This document shows positions 26,923 to 34,769 of a stretch of DNA of 44,574 nt, one piece after another (the first letter of the stretch is position 1; every line of letters starts with the position of its first letter). The stretch comes from Leptolyngbyaceae cyanobacterium RM1_406_9 (GTDB taxonomy: Bacteria > Cyanobacteriota > Cyanobacteriia > Elainellales > Elainellaceae): contig JAAUQZ010000007.1 of assembly GCA_012033355.1 (NCBI GenBank), forward strand, positions 1-44,574, written 5' to 3'. A program made the translations under genes and the position numbers. A model generated the notes under the pieces. The model did no database searches and was not told the origin of the DNA. It saw only the letters and a list, made by a program, of their open reading frames with translations.

Positions 26923-27816
26923 ATGGAATGCCGCGCTCAAGAAACAACAAATAGTACTGAATGGGTTTCACTGATGTCGATTCAGACTCGCGAACAGCCG
27001 CGCCACTACTTTGACCCGGAAAAGCTCGAACAACTAACGCAGTCGATCGCCCGCCACGGCATTCTGGAACCATTGCTGGTTCGTCCGCTAGCAAGGAATC
27101 AGTATGAATTGGTAGCAGGCGAAAGACGCTATCGAGCAGCACTCCAACTGGGTCTGCCCGAAGTGCCCGTTGTTGTTAGACGATTAAACGATGAGGAAGC
27201 GCTTCAACTCGCTCTGATTGAGAATCTCCAGCGGGAAGATCTGAATCCGATTGAAGAAACAGAAGGCATCTTGCAGCTCCTTGCTTTCCGGTTGCAGATG
27301 CCCGTGCAGGCTGTTCCACCGCTGCTGTATCAGATGAAAAACTCCCTTGAAAAAGAGGCAGATACCAGGAATAACGTTATTCCTAACAACTCTGAGCAAG
27401 AGCAGGAGATTCACGCTGTTTTTCAGAATTTGGGACTGATGAATTGGCTTTCGTTCACCTGCAATCGCCTGCCATTGCTCAACTTGCCGAACGAAATTCT
27501 GGATGCCATTCGTTCTGGCAGGATTGCTTATACCAAAGCGCTGGCGATCGCCCGTGTTAAGGATGATGGGGAGCGGCAAGATCTGCTAACACGGGCGATC
27601 GCCAACAACCTTTCGCTGAATCAAATCCGCGCCCACATTATAAAAATTAAACCAACGCAAGAGTTGCAATCTCCTAGAGTCCAGGTAACCAATCTGCATC
27701 GACGACTCCTGAAGGCAAAGTTATGGGAAGATCCTCAACGCTGGTCTCAAGCTCAGGCATTAATGGCTGAACTGGAATCCTTGTTGGATCAAGACTCATC
27801 CAATATGTCTAACTAA
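26923..27816 (+). CDS. ParB-like CTP-binding/DNA-binding protein
   Basis: 297 aa from ATG 26923, preceded by AAGGGGGG. The N-terminal domain is ParB-like: QPRHYFDPEKLEQLTQSIA, ILEPLLVRPL, the CTP-binding motif AGERRYRAA, and LALIENLQREDLNPIEE. The middle is an extended helix-turn-helix region and the C-terminal part is basic. No parA and no palindromic parS site were noticed, so chromosome or plasmid partition is not implied; orphan ParB-like proteins (Noc-like) can act as regulators. Its position between two cnfR genes and behind a nif-type promoter module suggests a role in the nitrogen-fixation programme. That role is inference. Confidence 0.8.
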   Translation: MECRAQETTNSTEWVSLMSIQTREQPRHYFDPEKLEQLTQSIARHGILEPLLVRPLARNQYELVAGERRYRAALQLGLPEVPVVVRRLNDEEALQLALIENLQREDLNPIEETEGILQLLAFRLQMPVQAVPPLLYQMKNSLEKEADTRNNVIPNNSEQEQEIHAVFQNLGLMNWLSFTCNRLPLLNLPNEILDAIRSGRIAYTKALAIARVKDDGERQDLLTRAIANNLSLNQIRAHIIKIKPTQELQSPRVQVTNLHRRLLKAKLWEDPQRWSQAQALMAELESLLDQDSSNMSN

Positions 27817-27874
27817 ACCCAACAATGTTCACCTAAATGCTATGCTCCTACATCCGGATGATCACACCTTCGAT

Positions 27875-29482
27875 CTATAAAGCCGTCCCCAATACCTTTA
27901 GCAAAAGTTGTTGCTCTTTCAGCCCAACTTGAAGGCGACCATTCTCAATATCCCGTACCCAGCTTTGACTTTTACCGACATGACTCGCCAAATCTCGCTG
28001 ACTGATTTGCAAATTTTTTCTGGCGGCGATGATCTGCTGGCCCGAAAGAACTGACTTTGGTTGAGTCGTTTTTTTGCGTTGCGTTGTGTGAGCTTTTTTT
28101 CGAGTCGCTTGAGCCAGTTGGTTATCCCACCCTTCCGGCAACTCAAACCGCAACAGTCGTGCGTGCATCAATCGGTTCCATTTGTTCCGTGGCGCAACAT
28201 CGGTCAACCGATTGTCCATGCTGCCATCCTGCGTCCAAAATTCCAGGGCAACTTCCGGGTCATCAGGTAAATCGGCTAGTTTGACCCACAGAGGGTGAAT
28301 GTCAGGTGGATAGGTGACAGGGTCAAAAACTGGTTTCAAGCCATAGCGGTGAAGCGCTTCCAGATCACTTTCAAACGATCGCAGTAATCGTTTGCGTTCT
28401 TCCCGCTGAGTACCCGCCTCGACGACTCTGGCATCTCCATAAGCAATCCGCATCAGGGTTGGAATGGTAAGACGCTGTTCAGCTCCCATCTTGGTCTTAA
28501 ATAAGAGCCATAGCATCATGCGACAGGCTCCTTCATGCTGCTGCCAGATGCTGGTTACCGTCCACAGAAGGGACTTGGGTAAACTGCTGTACTGATAAAA
28601 CGCCTGCCCGTCTCTGGCTCCTTGCTGGTTGAGAAAATATTGTGACCAGGCTCCAGATCTGATTTTGAAGGTGAGTCCAGTTAAATGTTTGCAACCCAAT
28701 TCGTCTTCTTGAAAGTGATTCTGAATATCAACTAAATGCCAGAGCCGACTTTGTTCCAGCGAGAACTTGCAAACCCGCCCTTGTTGAAACCATTGAATAT
28801 CAAGCTGGAGTTTGGAGGGCTGTAGCGCCAGATTTTTGATCAGGGTCAATTTGGCAAGCTTGCTCAGATCCTTGCGTTTTTCCAACCCCAAGTAGGCTTC
28901 GATTTGGCGATCGGTGATGGTAAATTCTTCTGCCCAGGGTTGCTCCAGTTGCATTGCATGGGCGGCGTAGATCAGGTGCAAACAGGCCGCCCGCACATCC
29001 CACCCCGCCATTTCTGCCTCTGCTTCTGCGCGATCCAAACTGGTCGGAGATTCGGTATCAAGATTTTGGGCCAGGCGAAAGACGATCGTTCCCCGCTCGC
29101 CATTCACCTGCCGTTCATAGCAGAGCTTGCCATCTGCATCGGTTTTCCAGGGAAGGGATTGACGTTGCGCCAGCACATTACAGGCTTCCCAGACGGCGAT
29201 CGCTGACGCAACAGGGCTGCTTCTGCCATTGGTAAACAGATTGGTGCTGGGAAGCGTTCGATCTGTTGTTTTGCATCGCCCTTTTTTTGCTTGCAAGGGC
29301 AGCGGTGGCAGTTCGATCGGACACACGGTAACGCAGTGGGGCGCAGTAGTAAATCCTTCACAATCGTTGCACACCATTGGGTCAATCCAGAATTCCCCAG
29401 ATTCTAGCTTGATTGCATCTTTTGGACATTGTGGAACGCAAACCCCACACTGGTTACAGCGATTGGTAATGGTATGAGCCAT
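27875..29482 (-). CDS. cnfR: CnfR (PatB-like) nif transcription activator, copy 2
   Basis: 535 aa from ATG 29482 (an upstream in-frame ATG at 29503 is less likely, since the conserved start is MAHTIT). Same architecture as copy 1: cysteines at 9, 12, 15, 19, 38, 41, 50, 54; similar throughout, with shared blocks such as LGLEKRKDLSKLAKLTLIKN, REERKRLLRSFESDLEAL and PRNKWNRLMHARLL; and a C-terminal helix-turn-helix (QQIIAARKNLQISQRDLA, VGKSQSWVRDIENGRL). Both copies are intact. The tails differ most (TTQRKKTTQPKSV here), so the two may have different promoter affinity or oxygen threshold. It is convergent with the ParB-like gene. Confidence 0.93.
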   Translation of the reverse strand: MAHTITNRCNQCGVCVPQCPKDAIKLESGEFWIDPMVCNDCEGFTTAPHCVTVCPIELPPLPLQAKKGRCKTTDRTLPSTNLFTNGRSSPVASAIAVWEACNVLAQRQSLPWKTDADGKLCYERQVNGERGTIVFRLAQNLDTESPTSLDRAEAEAEMAGWDVRAACLHLIYAAHAMQLEQPWAEEFTITDRQIEAYLGLEKRKDLSKLAKLTLIKNLALQPSKLQLDIQWFQQGRVCKFSLEQSRLWHLVDIQNHFQEDELGCKHLTGLTFKIRSGAWSQYFLNQQGARDGQAFYQYSSLPKSLLWTVTSIWQQHEGACRMMLWLLFKTKMGAEQRLTIPTLMRIAYGDARVVEAGTQREERKRLLRSFESDLEALHRYGLKPVFDPVTYPPDIHPLWVKLADLPDDPEVALEFWTQDGSMDNRLTDVAPRNKWNRLMHARLLRFELPEGWDNQLAQATRKKAHTTQRKKTTQPKSVLSGQQIIAARKNLQISQRDLASHVGKSQSWVRDIENGRLQVGLKEQQLLLKVLGTAL

Positions 29483-30023
29483 AGGAATAACAGAGCTAAT
29501 CAAGAGTTCGACTGGGTAACCGACTTGTACAGGCTTCTAAAGTAACTGCCAACCAACCCCTAAGAGGATGTCTTAAAAAACGCCAGGCGAGCACAACTCC
29601 TCACACATCCAAGTATCAAAACTTTGACCGTCCGAGTGAACGGAAACAAAAACCAATCTCTAAAGACATCTTGATCGGACACTCATTAACCCTATTTGTA
29701 ATTAAAAAAGCTCATGTAAGATGTTCAATTCAAACGATTAAATATTTTTTTAATATTGTCCTGATGATGAACCTTAAAACATATTCTCCATAAGCAACCT
29801 GGGCTTCTATTTGTAACATATTTTACCGATATTAACGTCATCAATTCATTACTTTTAGGCTGATAATGATTGATTTTTCCAATTGAGTTCCAGCTTATTT
29901 GAGAAGTGCTATTTACTCACCACAAACTGTATGATTTTCTTACGTTTTGCACTTTTTTCATTCATGGGTTGTCGGGATACTTGGTGCTTTTCTCGTTCTA
30001 CTGTCCTTTGTGGCGACAGCAAC
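29483..30023. other. Intergenic region upstream of cnfR copy 2, no gene seen
   Basis: About 540 bp, AT-rich, holding the promoter of the second cnfR on the left and the upstream flank of the coxB promoter on the right. No family-like ORF, RNA gene or repeat recognised. Confidence 0.6.
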
Positions 30024-30207
30024 AAAATACTAGCCCCCTTACCTATATAGACTCATTTTTGGTCTGAAAAATACTCGTCCCCCCACCGCTGTTTTTTGCT
30101 TGAGACCTTTATCATTAGGCGGTTTGAGGGTTGAGTGCCCTTTAATAAGGGGTTGCTCTCTAGAGGAGTTGAGTGCAGCTTATGAACTCAACCATATCTG
30201 ATATAAG
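30024..30207 (+). promoter_or_regulatory. Nif-type promoter module before the coxB remnant
   Basis: Box 1 AAAATACTAGCCCCC (30024-30038), box 2 AAAAATACTCGTCCCCCC (30067-30084, 44 bp from box 1), box 3 TTGAGTGCCCTTTAAT (from 30131) with a second TTGAGTGCAG at 30169, and an extended -10 TGATATAAG (TATAAG 30202-30207, 71 bp after box 3). The predicted transcript start is about 45 bp before ATG 30259. Confidence 0.7.
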
Positions 30208-30258
30208 CAAAGAAACTGCACGATTGTTTCTCGTTGAGTTAACCGTAGGGGAAACCCC

Positions 30259-30575
30259 ATGAAACAGATTCCCGCTTCACTTTTGCCCCTACTCACAGGG
30301 GTACTCATTACCCTCATTAGTTTGTGGGTTGGTCAACATCATGGCCTACTACCAGAGCAAGCTTCTGAACAAGCACCCCTGGTTGATCAGTTTTTTAACG
30401 TGATGGTGACGATCGCCACTGCCCTGTTTCTGGTTGTGCAGGGGGCGATTGTCCTATTTATCATCCAGTTTCGGCGGCGGGCTGGCGATGACACCGATGG
30501 TGTTGCGATCAAAGGCAGTTTTCCACTGGAGATTCTTTGGACGGCGATTCCTGCTGTGATCGTGATTTGTAGGCA
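30259..30575 (+). pseudogene. coxB: Cytochrome c oxidase subunit II, N-terminal stub
   Basis: The frame from ATG 30259 encodes the first part of a cyanobacterial CoxB: first helix LLPLLTGVLITLISLWVG, then VTIATALFLVVQGAIVLFII (second helix), FRRRAGDDTDGVAIKGSFPL and the block LEILWTAIPAVIVI. After about residue 105 the similarity ends (CRHYLNCFVQ) and the open frame runs only to 30717. The CuA-binding domain is missing, as are coxA and coxC. A nif-linked cox operon is known in Leptolyngbya and is thought to protect nitrogenase by respiration, so this is its remnant, still behind a good nif-type promoter. Confidence 0.85.
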
Positions 30576-30629
30576 TTACCTGAATTGTTTTGTTCAGTCT
30601 GCTATACATTCTCACCCTGTTCTAAACCG

Positions 30630-31139
30630 ATGCAAATCTGTCTTAGCACTCACCAATCTACCCATGAACCATCCCTGTCCTGGTATGACCTGCCCGACGA
30701 GGTCAAACGCTTGTTGATTGCGGCAGCCAACACCTGGGAAAACACCGCCCAGTCCCAAGACTATATTCAGCAAGCCCTGGCGATCGCCGATCAATCCCTG
30801 GATGTCCTTGTTGCCGCCTATCGTTATTTTTTCTATAAACATAACGACACAGCCGCGTTGCAAGTTGCCACCCAGGTCATTGAGCAAATTCGCCAAATAG
30901 AAGGGCTTCCAGAGGATTGGGAGATGCTGGCACCGATACTCAGCAGCAGTAAAGAAGAACCCAATATCCGGTTATATCTCAATGCCTACGCTGCTTTAGG
31001 ATTGATTCGGGCACGCCTGGGCGAACTGGAACAGTCCACCGTAATTACCACCCGCATCAGCGAGATTGACACCAACCGGGAATTTGGAGCAGCTACCATG
31101 TTGCACATTCTCACCCATCCTCAGGACGAGGAGGACTAA
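30630..31139 (+). CDS. Conserved nif-cluster protein of unknown function (helical)
   Basis: About 169 aa from ATG 30630. It looks all-helical and TPR-like: WYDLPDEVKRLLIAAANTWE, YIQQALAIADQSLDVLVAAY, YKHNDTAALQVATQVIEQI, and LNAYAALGLIRARLGELEQS. There are no cysteines or histidine clusters for metal. It is the first complete gene after the coxB stub and reads in the same direction as the cupin gene starting 6 bp later, so they share a transcript. I do not assign a function; position points to a role in or around nitrogen fixation. Confidence 0.7.
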   Translation: MQICLSTHQSTHEPSLSWYDLPDEVKRLLIAAANTWENTAQSQDYIQQALAIADQSLDVLVAAYRYFFYKHNDTAALQVATQVIEQIRQIEGLPEDWEMLAPILSSSKEEPNIRLYLNAYAALGLIRARLGELEQSTVITTRISEIDTNREFGAATMLHILTHPQDEED

Positions 31140-31144
31140 TCACC

Positions 31145-31771
31145 GTGGTTGAGGTTGCCATGAAACATCGCGATTTGTTGATCACCGAAACGGGTCAATG
31201 GCAGGTGTGTAAACCTTCCAGAGAGTGGGATTTGCTCCGCACACCCTATCGATTTCATCGGTTTTTGACGGAAGTTGAAGATGCGTTGGAATCCGCAATC
31301 GATGAAGTGGATTGTCTCCCTCAACTACGGCTACTCGTGCGACGGTTAATCACCAATTCCTACTGGATTCAAACCCAATATATTGATCCTGCCCCTGAAA
31401 CAGGCAGCGGGGTGATCATGTTGTACGACGAAATTGGCTATCCCCTGACGGTACAAATTGCCACCTTTTCACCCGGTACACGATCGTCGATTCACAATCA
31501 TGGGAACTGGGGTGTTGTTGCAATTTTGAAAGGGGAAGAAAAAAACACCTTCTGGCGGTATATTCCCAATCCTCAGTTTTCGGGCTGGGTAGAGCCAGTG
31601 AGTGAAATCATCCTGTTACCTGGAGATCTGATCAGCTTTACCCCCGACGCAATTCACTGCGTGGAAGTCGTCGGGGATGAGCCGGTAGTCACATTCAGCA
31701 TCTACGGTGAAACCCATCACTCCAAACGGTTTAAGTATGACCCAATCGCCCATACGGCTAAAAACTTTTAA
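31145..31771 (+). CDS. Cupin (cysteine dioxygenase-like) protein in the nif region
   Basis: 208 aa from GTG 31145 (ATG 31160 is possible; a GAGGAGG lies at 31127-31133, well placed for the GTG). The core is a cupin of the cysteine-dioxygenase-like kind with metal-binding residues in RSSIHNHGNWGVVAILKGEE and a second motif TPDAIHCVEVVGDEP. An iron enzyme acting on a small thiol is a possibility; cysteine supply for Fe-S assembly would fit beside nifS and nifP, but this is a guess. It is co-linear with the helical protein and two short genes. Confidence 0.8.
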   Translation: MVEVAMKHRDLLITETGQWQVCKPSREWDLLRTPYRFHRFLTEVEDALESAIDEVDCLPQLRLLVRRLITNSYWIQTQYIDPAPETGSGVIMLYDEIGYPLTVQIATFSPGTRSSIHNHGNWGVVAILKGEEKNTFWRYIPNPQFSGWVEPVSEIILLPGDLISFTPDAIHCVEVVGDEPVVTFSIYGETHHSKRFKYDPIAHTAKNF

Positions 31772-31824
31772 GACGGCTAACGGAAGTTGGTTATGAGAAC
31801 TCAAGTTGTAAGGAATGAAACCCG

Positions 31825-32088
31825 ATGACAGACCAACCATCGCAGCAGCGCCAAACCCAATATCTGCAACTGATTGAACAACTGTTGGCTTGTCCCAACG
31901 GTCAGGAGCCAGATGTGCTCGATGCCCAACCTGACTTGATTGATGCGGGACTGGTGCAAACCCTCGTCAGAGTTGGCACCATGATGGCCCATGAAGAAAA
32001 TCAGGACGGTGCTAAATTTTTGTTCCATGTTGCCCGTGAGCTAGCCATTCAATTGAACCTTTATCCTCAACCAACTACACAGGAGTAA
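31825..32088 (+). CDS. Small conserved nif-cluster protein
   Basis: 87 aa, helical, with [40 protein letters not shown] and FLFHVARELAIQLNLYPQ. Similar short helical repeats occur at the start of larger cyanobacterial TPR proteins. It starts 50 bp after the cupin gene and ends 2 bp before the next gene. Function unknown. Confidence 0.7.
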   Translation: MTDQPSQQRQTQYLQLIEQLLACPNGQEPDVLDAQPDLIDAGLVQTLVRVGTMMAHEENQDGAKFLFHVARELAIQLNLYPQPTTQE

Positions 32089-32090
32089 CG

Positions 32091-32411
32091 ATGGAAACAC
32101 TCAATCGATCGACCGATGAAATTGGACAACTAGCGATCGCTTTTCTTGTGACTGATCTGGAGATTCCACCGGATGATCAGGAATGGTTTTCGGTATTGAG
32201 TGTGCGTGCCGTAGGGGAAACCTGGTATGTGGTTGAGATTGGCGTGGAGGGATTGCCAGATAAATGGGTGCTGCAAGTTTACGATACGGGGGAATGCGAC
32301 CCCAGCTATACATTCAGTTCTCCTGTAAAGGCGACCGAAGCCGACACCGGACTGGAGGATTTACCAGAGGCGATCGCTCATATTCTAGCTACGGAACGCA
32401 TTGCCCATTGA
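32091..32411 (+). CDS. Small conserved hypothetical protein
   Basis: 106 aa, mostly beta-type sequence: DDQEWFSVLSVRAVGETWYV, EIGVEGLPDKWVLQVYDTGE and DPSYTFSSPVKATEAD. It begins two bases after the previous stop, so translational coupling is likely. No family name recognised; no metal motif or membrane segment. It is the last gene of the short set starting at the coxB promoter. Confidence 0.65.
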   Translation: METLNRSTDEIGQLAIAFLVTDLEIPPDDQEWFSVLSVRAVGETWYVVEIGVEGLPDKWVLQVYDTGECDPSYTFSSPVKATEADTGLEDLPEAIAHILATERIAH

Positions 32412-32559
32412 GGCGATCGCTAGCCGTAATGGCAGCCCTACATGAAGTTGGTTCGCAGTGATTAGAGCAAGACCCTTGTGTCTGTCCTTTGAACCCGGTT
32501 GAGCTACTGTAGGCTTTGGGTCTTCAGAATGGTTCAGGTGGTTTCTTTTTGAGAGCCGC

Positions 32560-32585
32560 GATTGCCCTACAATCATAGGGCAATC
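32560..32585. promoter_or_regulatory. Palindrome before the glutamine amidotransferase gene
   Basis: GATTGCCCTA (32560-32569) and its exact complement (32576-32585) around a 6-nt loop, 28 bp before the ATG. It could be an operator or an RNA hairpin that affects translation or ends the upstream transcript. Confidence 0.5.
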
Positions 32586-32612
32586 GGTTAATGCATCCAA
32601 CACTCTGCTTCC

Positions 32613-33431
32613 ATGTGCCAACTGCTCGGAATGAACTGCAATACCCCAACCGATATCTGTTTTTCCTTTGAGGGGTTCTCAGCACGAGGAGGAAAAACAG
32701 ATGAACACCGAGACGGTTGGGGCATTGCTTTTTTTGAAGGGGTAGGATGCCGTATTTTTCTAGACGAGAAGTCGTCGTTCACATCCCCTGTGGCAGATTT
32801 AGTCCGAAGCTATCCCATTAAATCAACCCACGTTATCGCGCATATCCGCAAAGCAACATTCGGTGCAGTGGCTCTGGAAAACTGCCATCCCTTTCAGCGA
32901 GAACTGTGGGGACGCTACTGGATCTTTGCTCACAATGGTGATTTGCCGGACTTTTATCCAGAGAATGCGGGCTTTTATACGCCTGTGGGACAAACCGATA
33001 GTGAACGAGCGTTTTGCTTGCTGTTAAATACCCTACGGCAAACCTTTCCTGACGGCAAACCACCTTTAGAAGCCCTTTACCCTGTACTACAAGCTGTAAC
33101 GCAAGCCATTGCTGCAAAAGGCAGCTTCAATTGTTTGTTATCGGATGGAGAACACTTTTTTGCCTACTGCTCGACTAGGCTGTGCTACATTGTGCGCCAG
33201 GCTCCGTTTGCGGCGGCTCACCTTATCGATGCAGATCTCACGGTAGATTTTCAGGAGTTGACGACCCCGCGTGATCGTGTCGCCCTCATTACCACTGCTC
33301 CTTTAACAGATAATGAAGTCTGGACAACGATCGAAGCAGGTGAGCTACTGGTTTTTCATGATGGATTGCCCCTAAGACTCCGAGGTTTTAAATGCCTCGT
33401 AGGTCTGAACGTCTTCGCTGTTAATCCGTGA
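32613..33431 (+). CDS. Class II glutamine amidotransferase (YafJ/DUG3-like)
   Basis: 272 aa. Met-Cys start (MCQLLGMNCN) gives the N-terminal catalytic cysteine of class II amidotransferases. Further motifs are GWGIAFFEGVGCRIF, HVIAHIRKATFGAVALENCH, HPFQRELWGRYWIFAHNGDL and DSERAFCLLLN. The protein has only the glutaminase domain, as in YafJ and Dug3-type enzymes, which act on glutamine or gamma-glutamyl peptides such as glutathione. It is convergent with the [2Fe-2S] protein gene. Its link to nitrogen fixation is only positional. Confidence 0.85.
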   Translation: MCQLLGMNCNTPTDICFSFEGFSARGGKTDEHRDGWGIAFFEGVGCRIFLDEKSSFTSPVADLVRSYPIKSTHVIAHIRKATFGAVALENCHPFQRELWGRYWIFAHNGDLPDFYPENAGFYTPVGQTDSERAFCLLLNTLRQTFPDGKPPLEALYPVLQAVTQAIAAKGSFNCLLSDGEHFFAYCSTRLCYIVRQAPFAAAHLIDADLTVDFQELTTPRDRVALITTAPLTDNEVWTTIEAGELLVFHDGLPLRLRGFKCLVGLNVFAVNP

Positions 33432-33497
33432 TGAAATAATTTGTCGGTGCCCGATCGAATTTAAGAAGCTCAGTGCTTTGTTAGAAACTCTTCTCGC

Positions 33498-34196
33498 TTA
33501 ACTCCCTGAATGATCTATTGAGCCAAGCATTAAGTCCTCTGTAAGGATTTGAGCGATCGCGTCGACAATTTGAGGCAGCACCTTAGAGTGAACGTTAGTA
33601 TAGCGATGGTTTCCAGGGGTGATCACCACATTAGGAGCTGAGGAACACGTCTTCAAGCAGCCAGTGCGCTCGATCGCAACCTGATGGTCCAATCCGCGCT
33701 CGTAAAGCATTTGCCCCAACACTTCACACAAGCCTCTGCCGCCGCGCTTCATACATCCTGATTTCTGACAGACCAGCACTTTGACTTTAGATCTACTTTT
33801 AGGTTTGCTTTTGGAGTTGACGTTAGGCTGCGTTGCAAGTGATTGATCGATGCAAGCACTTGATTCTGATGAAGTTTTTGATTCAGTCTGAAGTATGCGA
33901 TCGCGGAGAGGTACAATCTGAGTTGCCTTGAGTTTAAAGGTCTGGACAGCGCGATCGAACTTGCCAATCCCTGTAACTTGGATCAACTCACCTGGCTGAA
34001 GGGATAACCCGATCGTCGCCCGCATAAATTTGGGCAGCTTCACTTGCATCTCTTCCGACAACACTTTCAGCCGGATATATTTCAATTTTCCATCGTGACG
34101 AACGAACTCCAAAAACTGACATTCAAAACTGAATTCCATTCGCTGTTCCATTCGCTGGTACGTATCGGAGCAAGCCATGATGTGATCTCCTGACAT
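33498..34196 (-). CDS. Thioredoxin-like [2Fe-2S] ferredoxin with N-terminal OB-like domain
   Basis: About 232 aa (ATG 34196 or 34178). The N-terminal 110 residues look beta-rich (FECQFLEFVRHDGKLKYIRL, LQPGELIQVTGIGKFDRAVQ), followed by a Ser/Lys-rich linker. The C-terminal domain is a thioredoxin-like [2Fe-2S] ferredoxin with VLVCQKSGCMKRGGRGLCE and IERTGCLKTCSSAPNVVI. It is the last gene of the reverse nifP-nifV-nifZ-nifT set, about 100 bp after nifT. It could carry electrons or Fe-S for nitrogenase maturation; this is inferred from position. A short hairpin-rich spacer separates it from nifT. Confidence 0.8.
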   Translation of the reverse strand: MSGDHIMACSDTYQRMEQRMEFSFECQFLEFVRHDGKLKYIRLKVLSEEMQVKLPKFMRATIGLSLQPGELIQVTGIGKFDRAVQTFKLKATQIVPLRDRILQTESKTSSESSACIDQSLATQPNVNSKSKPKSRSKVKVLVCQKSGCMKRGGRGLCEVLGQMLYERGLDHQVAIERTGCLKTCSSAPNVVITPGNHRYTNVHSKVLPQIVDAIAQILTEDLMLGSIDHSGS

Positions 34197-34302
34197 GATT
34201 GCTAGAAACCCATAGATCCGATAGTGCGAGCGTCTTGCTCACGCTGCTAACGAGATGCAAAAGAGATGCTCACACTACAGGGAATACTTATCCAAAAACC
34301 TC

Positions 34303-34506
34303 TTAAGCAATCCGTTTGGCTTCTACGGTTTGCGGCAACTGAATGGGGTCTGTTAACCCCGCGATCGCCAGTTCCCAGCCATTCGCAAGGGTGAGTATCT
34401 TTTCGTTCTCCTCCTCGACCTGGCTAACGACTTCTTCTTCCAAATCTTTCTTGGCAACGTAGACAACGAGGTGCCCAACGGAGTTTTGACGCAGCATGAC
34501 TTTCAT
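34303..34506 (-). CDS. nifT: NifT
   Basis: 67 aa, the normal size. It starts MKVMLRQNSVGHLVVYVAKK and contains NGWELAIAG and LPQTVEAKRI, as in NifT/FixU. It overlaps the end of nifZ by ATGA. NifT is a small conserved nif-operon protein whose exact role is unsettled; it may help nitrogenase maturation. Confidence 0.9.
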   Translation of the reverse strand: MKVMLRQNSVGHLVVYVAKKDLEEEVVSQVEEENEKILTLANGWELAIAGLTDPIQLPQTVEAKRIA

Positions 34507-34769
34507 TTGATTTCCTCAGCGAGTTCCAGTTCCTTTGACCGACAGCCAACAATGTATCCAGTAGTCATGAAATGCACAGCATAGATATAGGAGCTTTGTA
34601 GAAATGTGCCGATGCTGACGACATAACCAACATCACCTTTTTTCGCTAGCGTGGCTCCAATATCCTTGCCAGGAAATGTCCCGTCATTCCGAATTAGTTT
34701 GCGAGATCGCACCTTTTGACCGATATCAAAGATAGGAGGAGAATCAATTTCAATTTCATCCGTTTGCAT
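34503..34769 (-). CDS. nifZ: NifZ
   Basis: 88 aa with FDIGQKVRSRKLIRNDGTFP, GDVGYVVSIGTFLQSSYIYA and VHFMTTGYIVGCR. NifZ helps form the second P-cluster of the MoFe protein. It overlaps nifV by 14 bp and nifT by 4 bp, so the three are tightly coupled. Confidence 0.92.
   Translation of the reverse strand: MQTDEIEIDSPPIFDIGQKVRSRKLIRNDGTFPGKDIGATLAKKGDVGYVVSIGTFLQSSYIYAVHFMTTGYIVGCRSKELELAEEIK

Noticed and set aside
26923..27816. ParB-like gene as part of a plasmid partition locus
   Set aside because: No parA gene and no parS-like palindrome were noticed, and the surrounding genes are nif genes behind nif-type promoters; a plasmid origin cannot be fully excluded.
30585..30720. Extended coxB frame to 30717 as a functional fusion protein
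   Set aside because: After the IPAVIVI block the sequence has no CoxB character and overlaps the start of the next gene in another frame; it is a read-on from a truncated gene.
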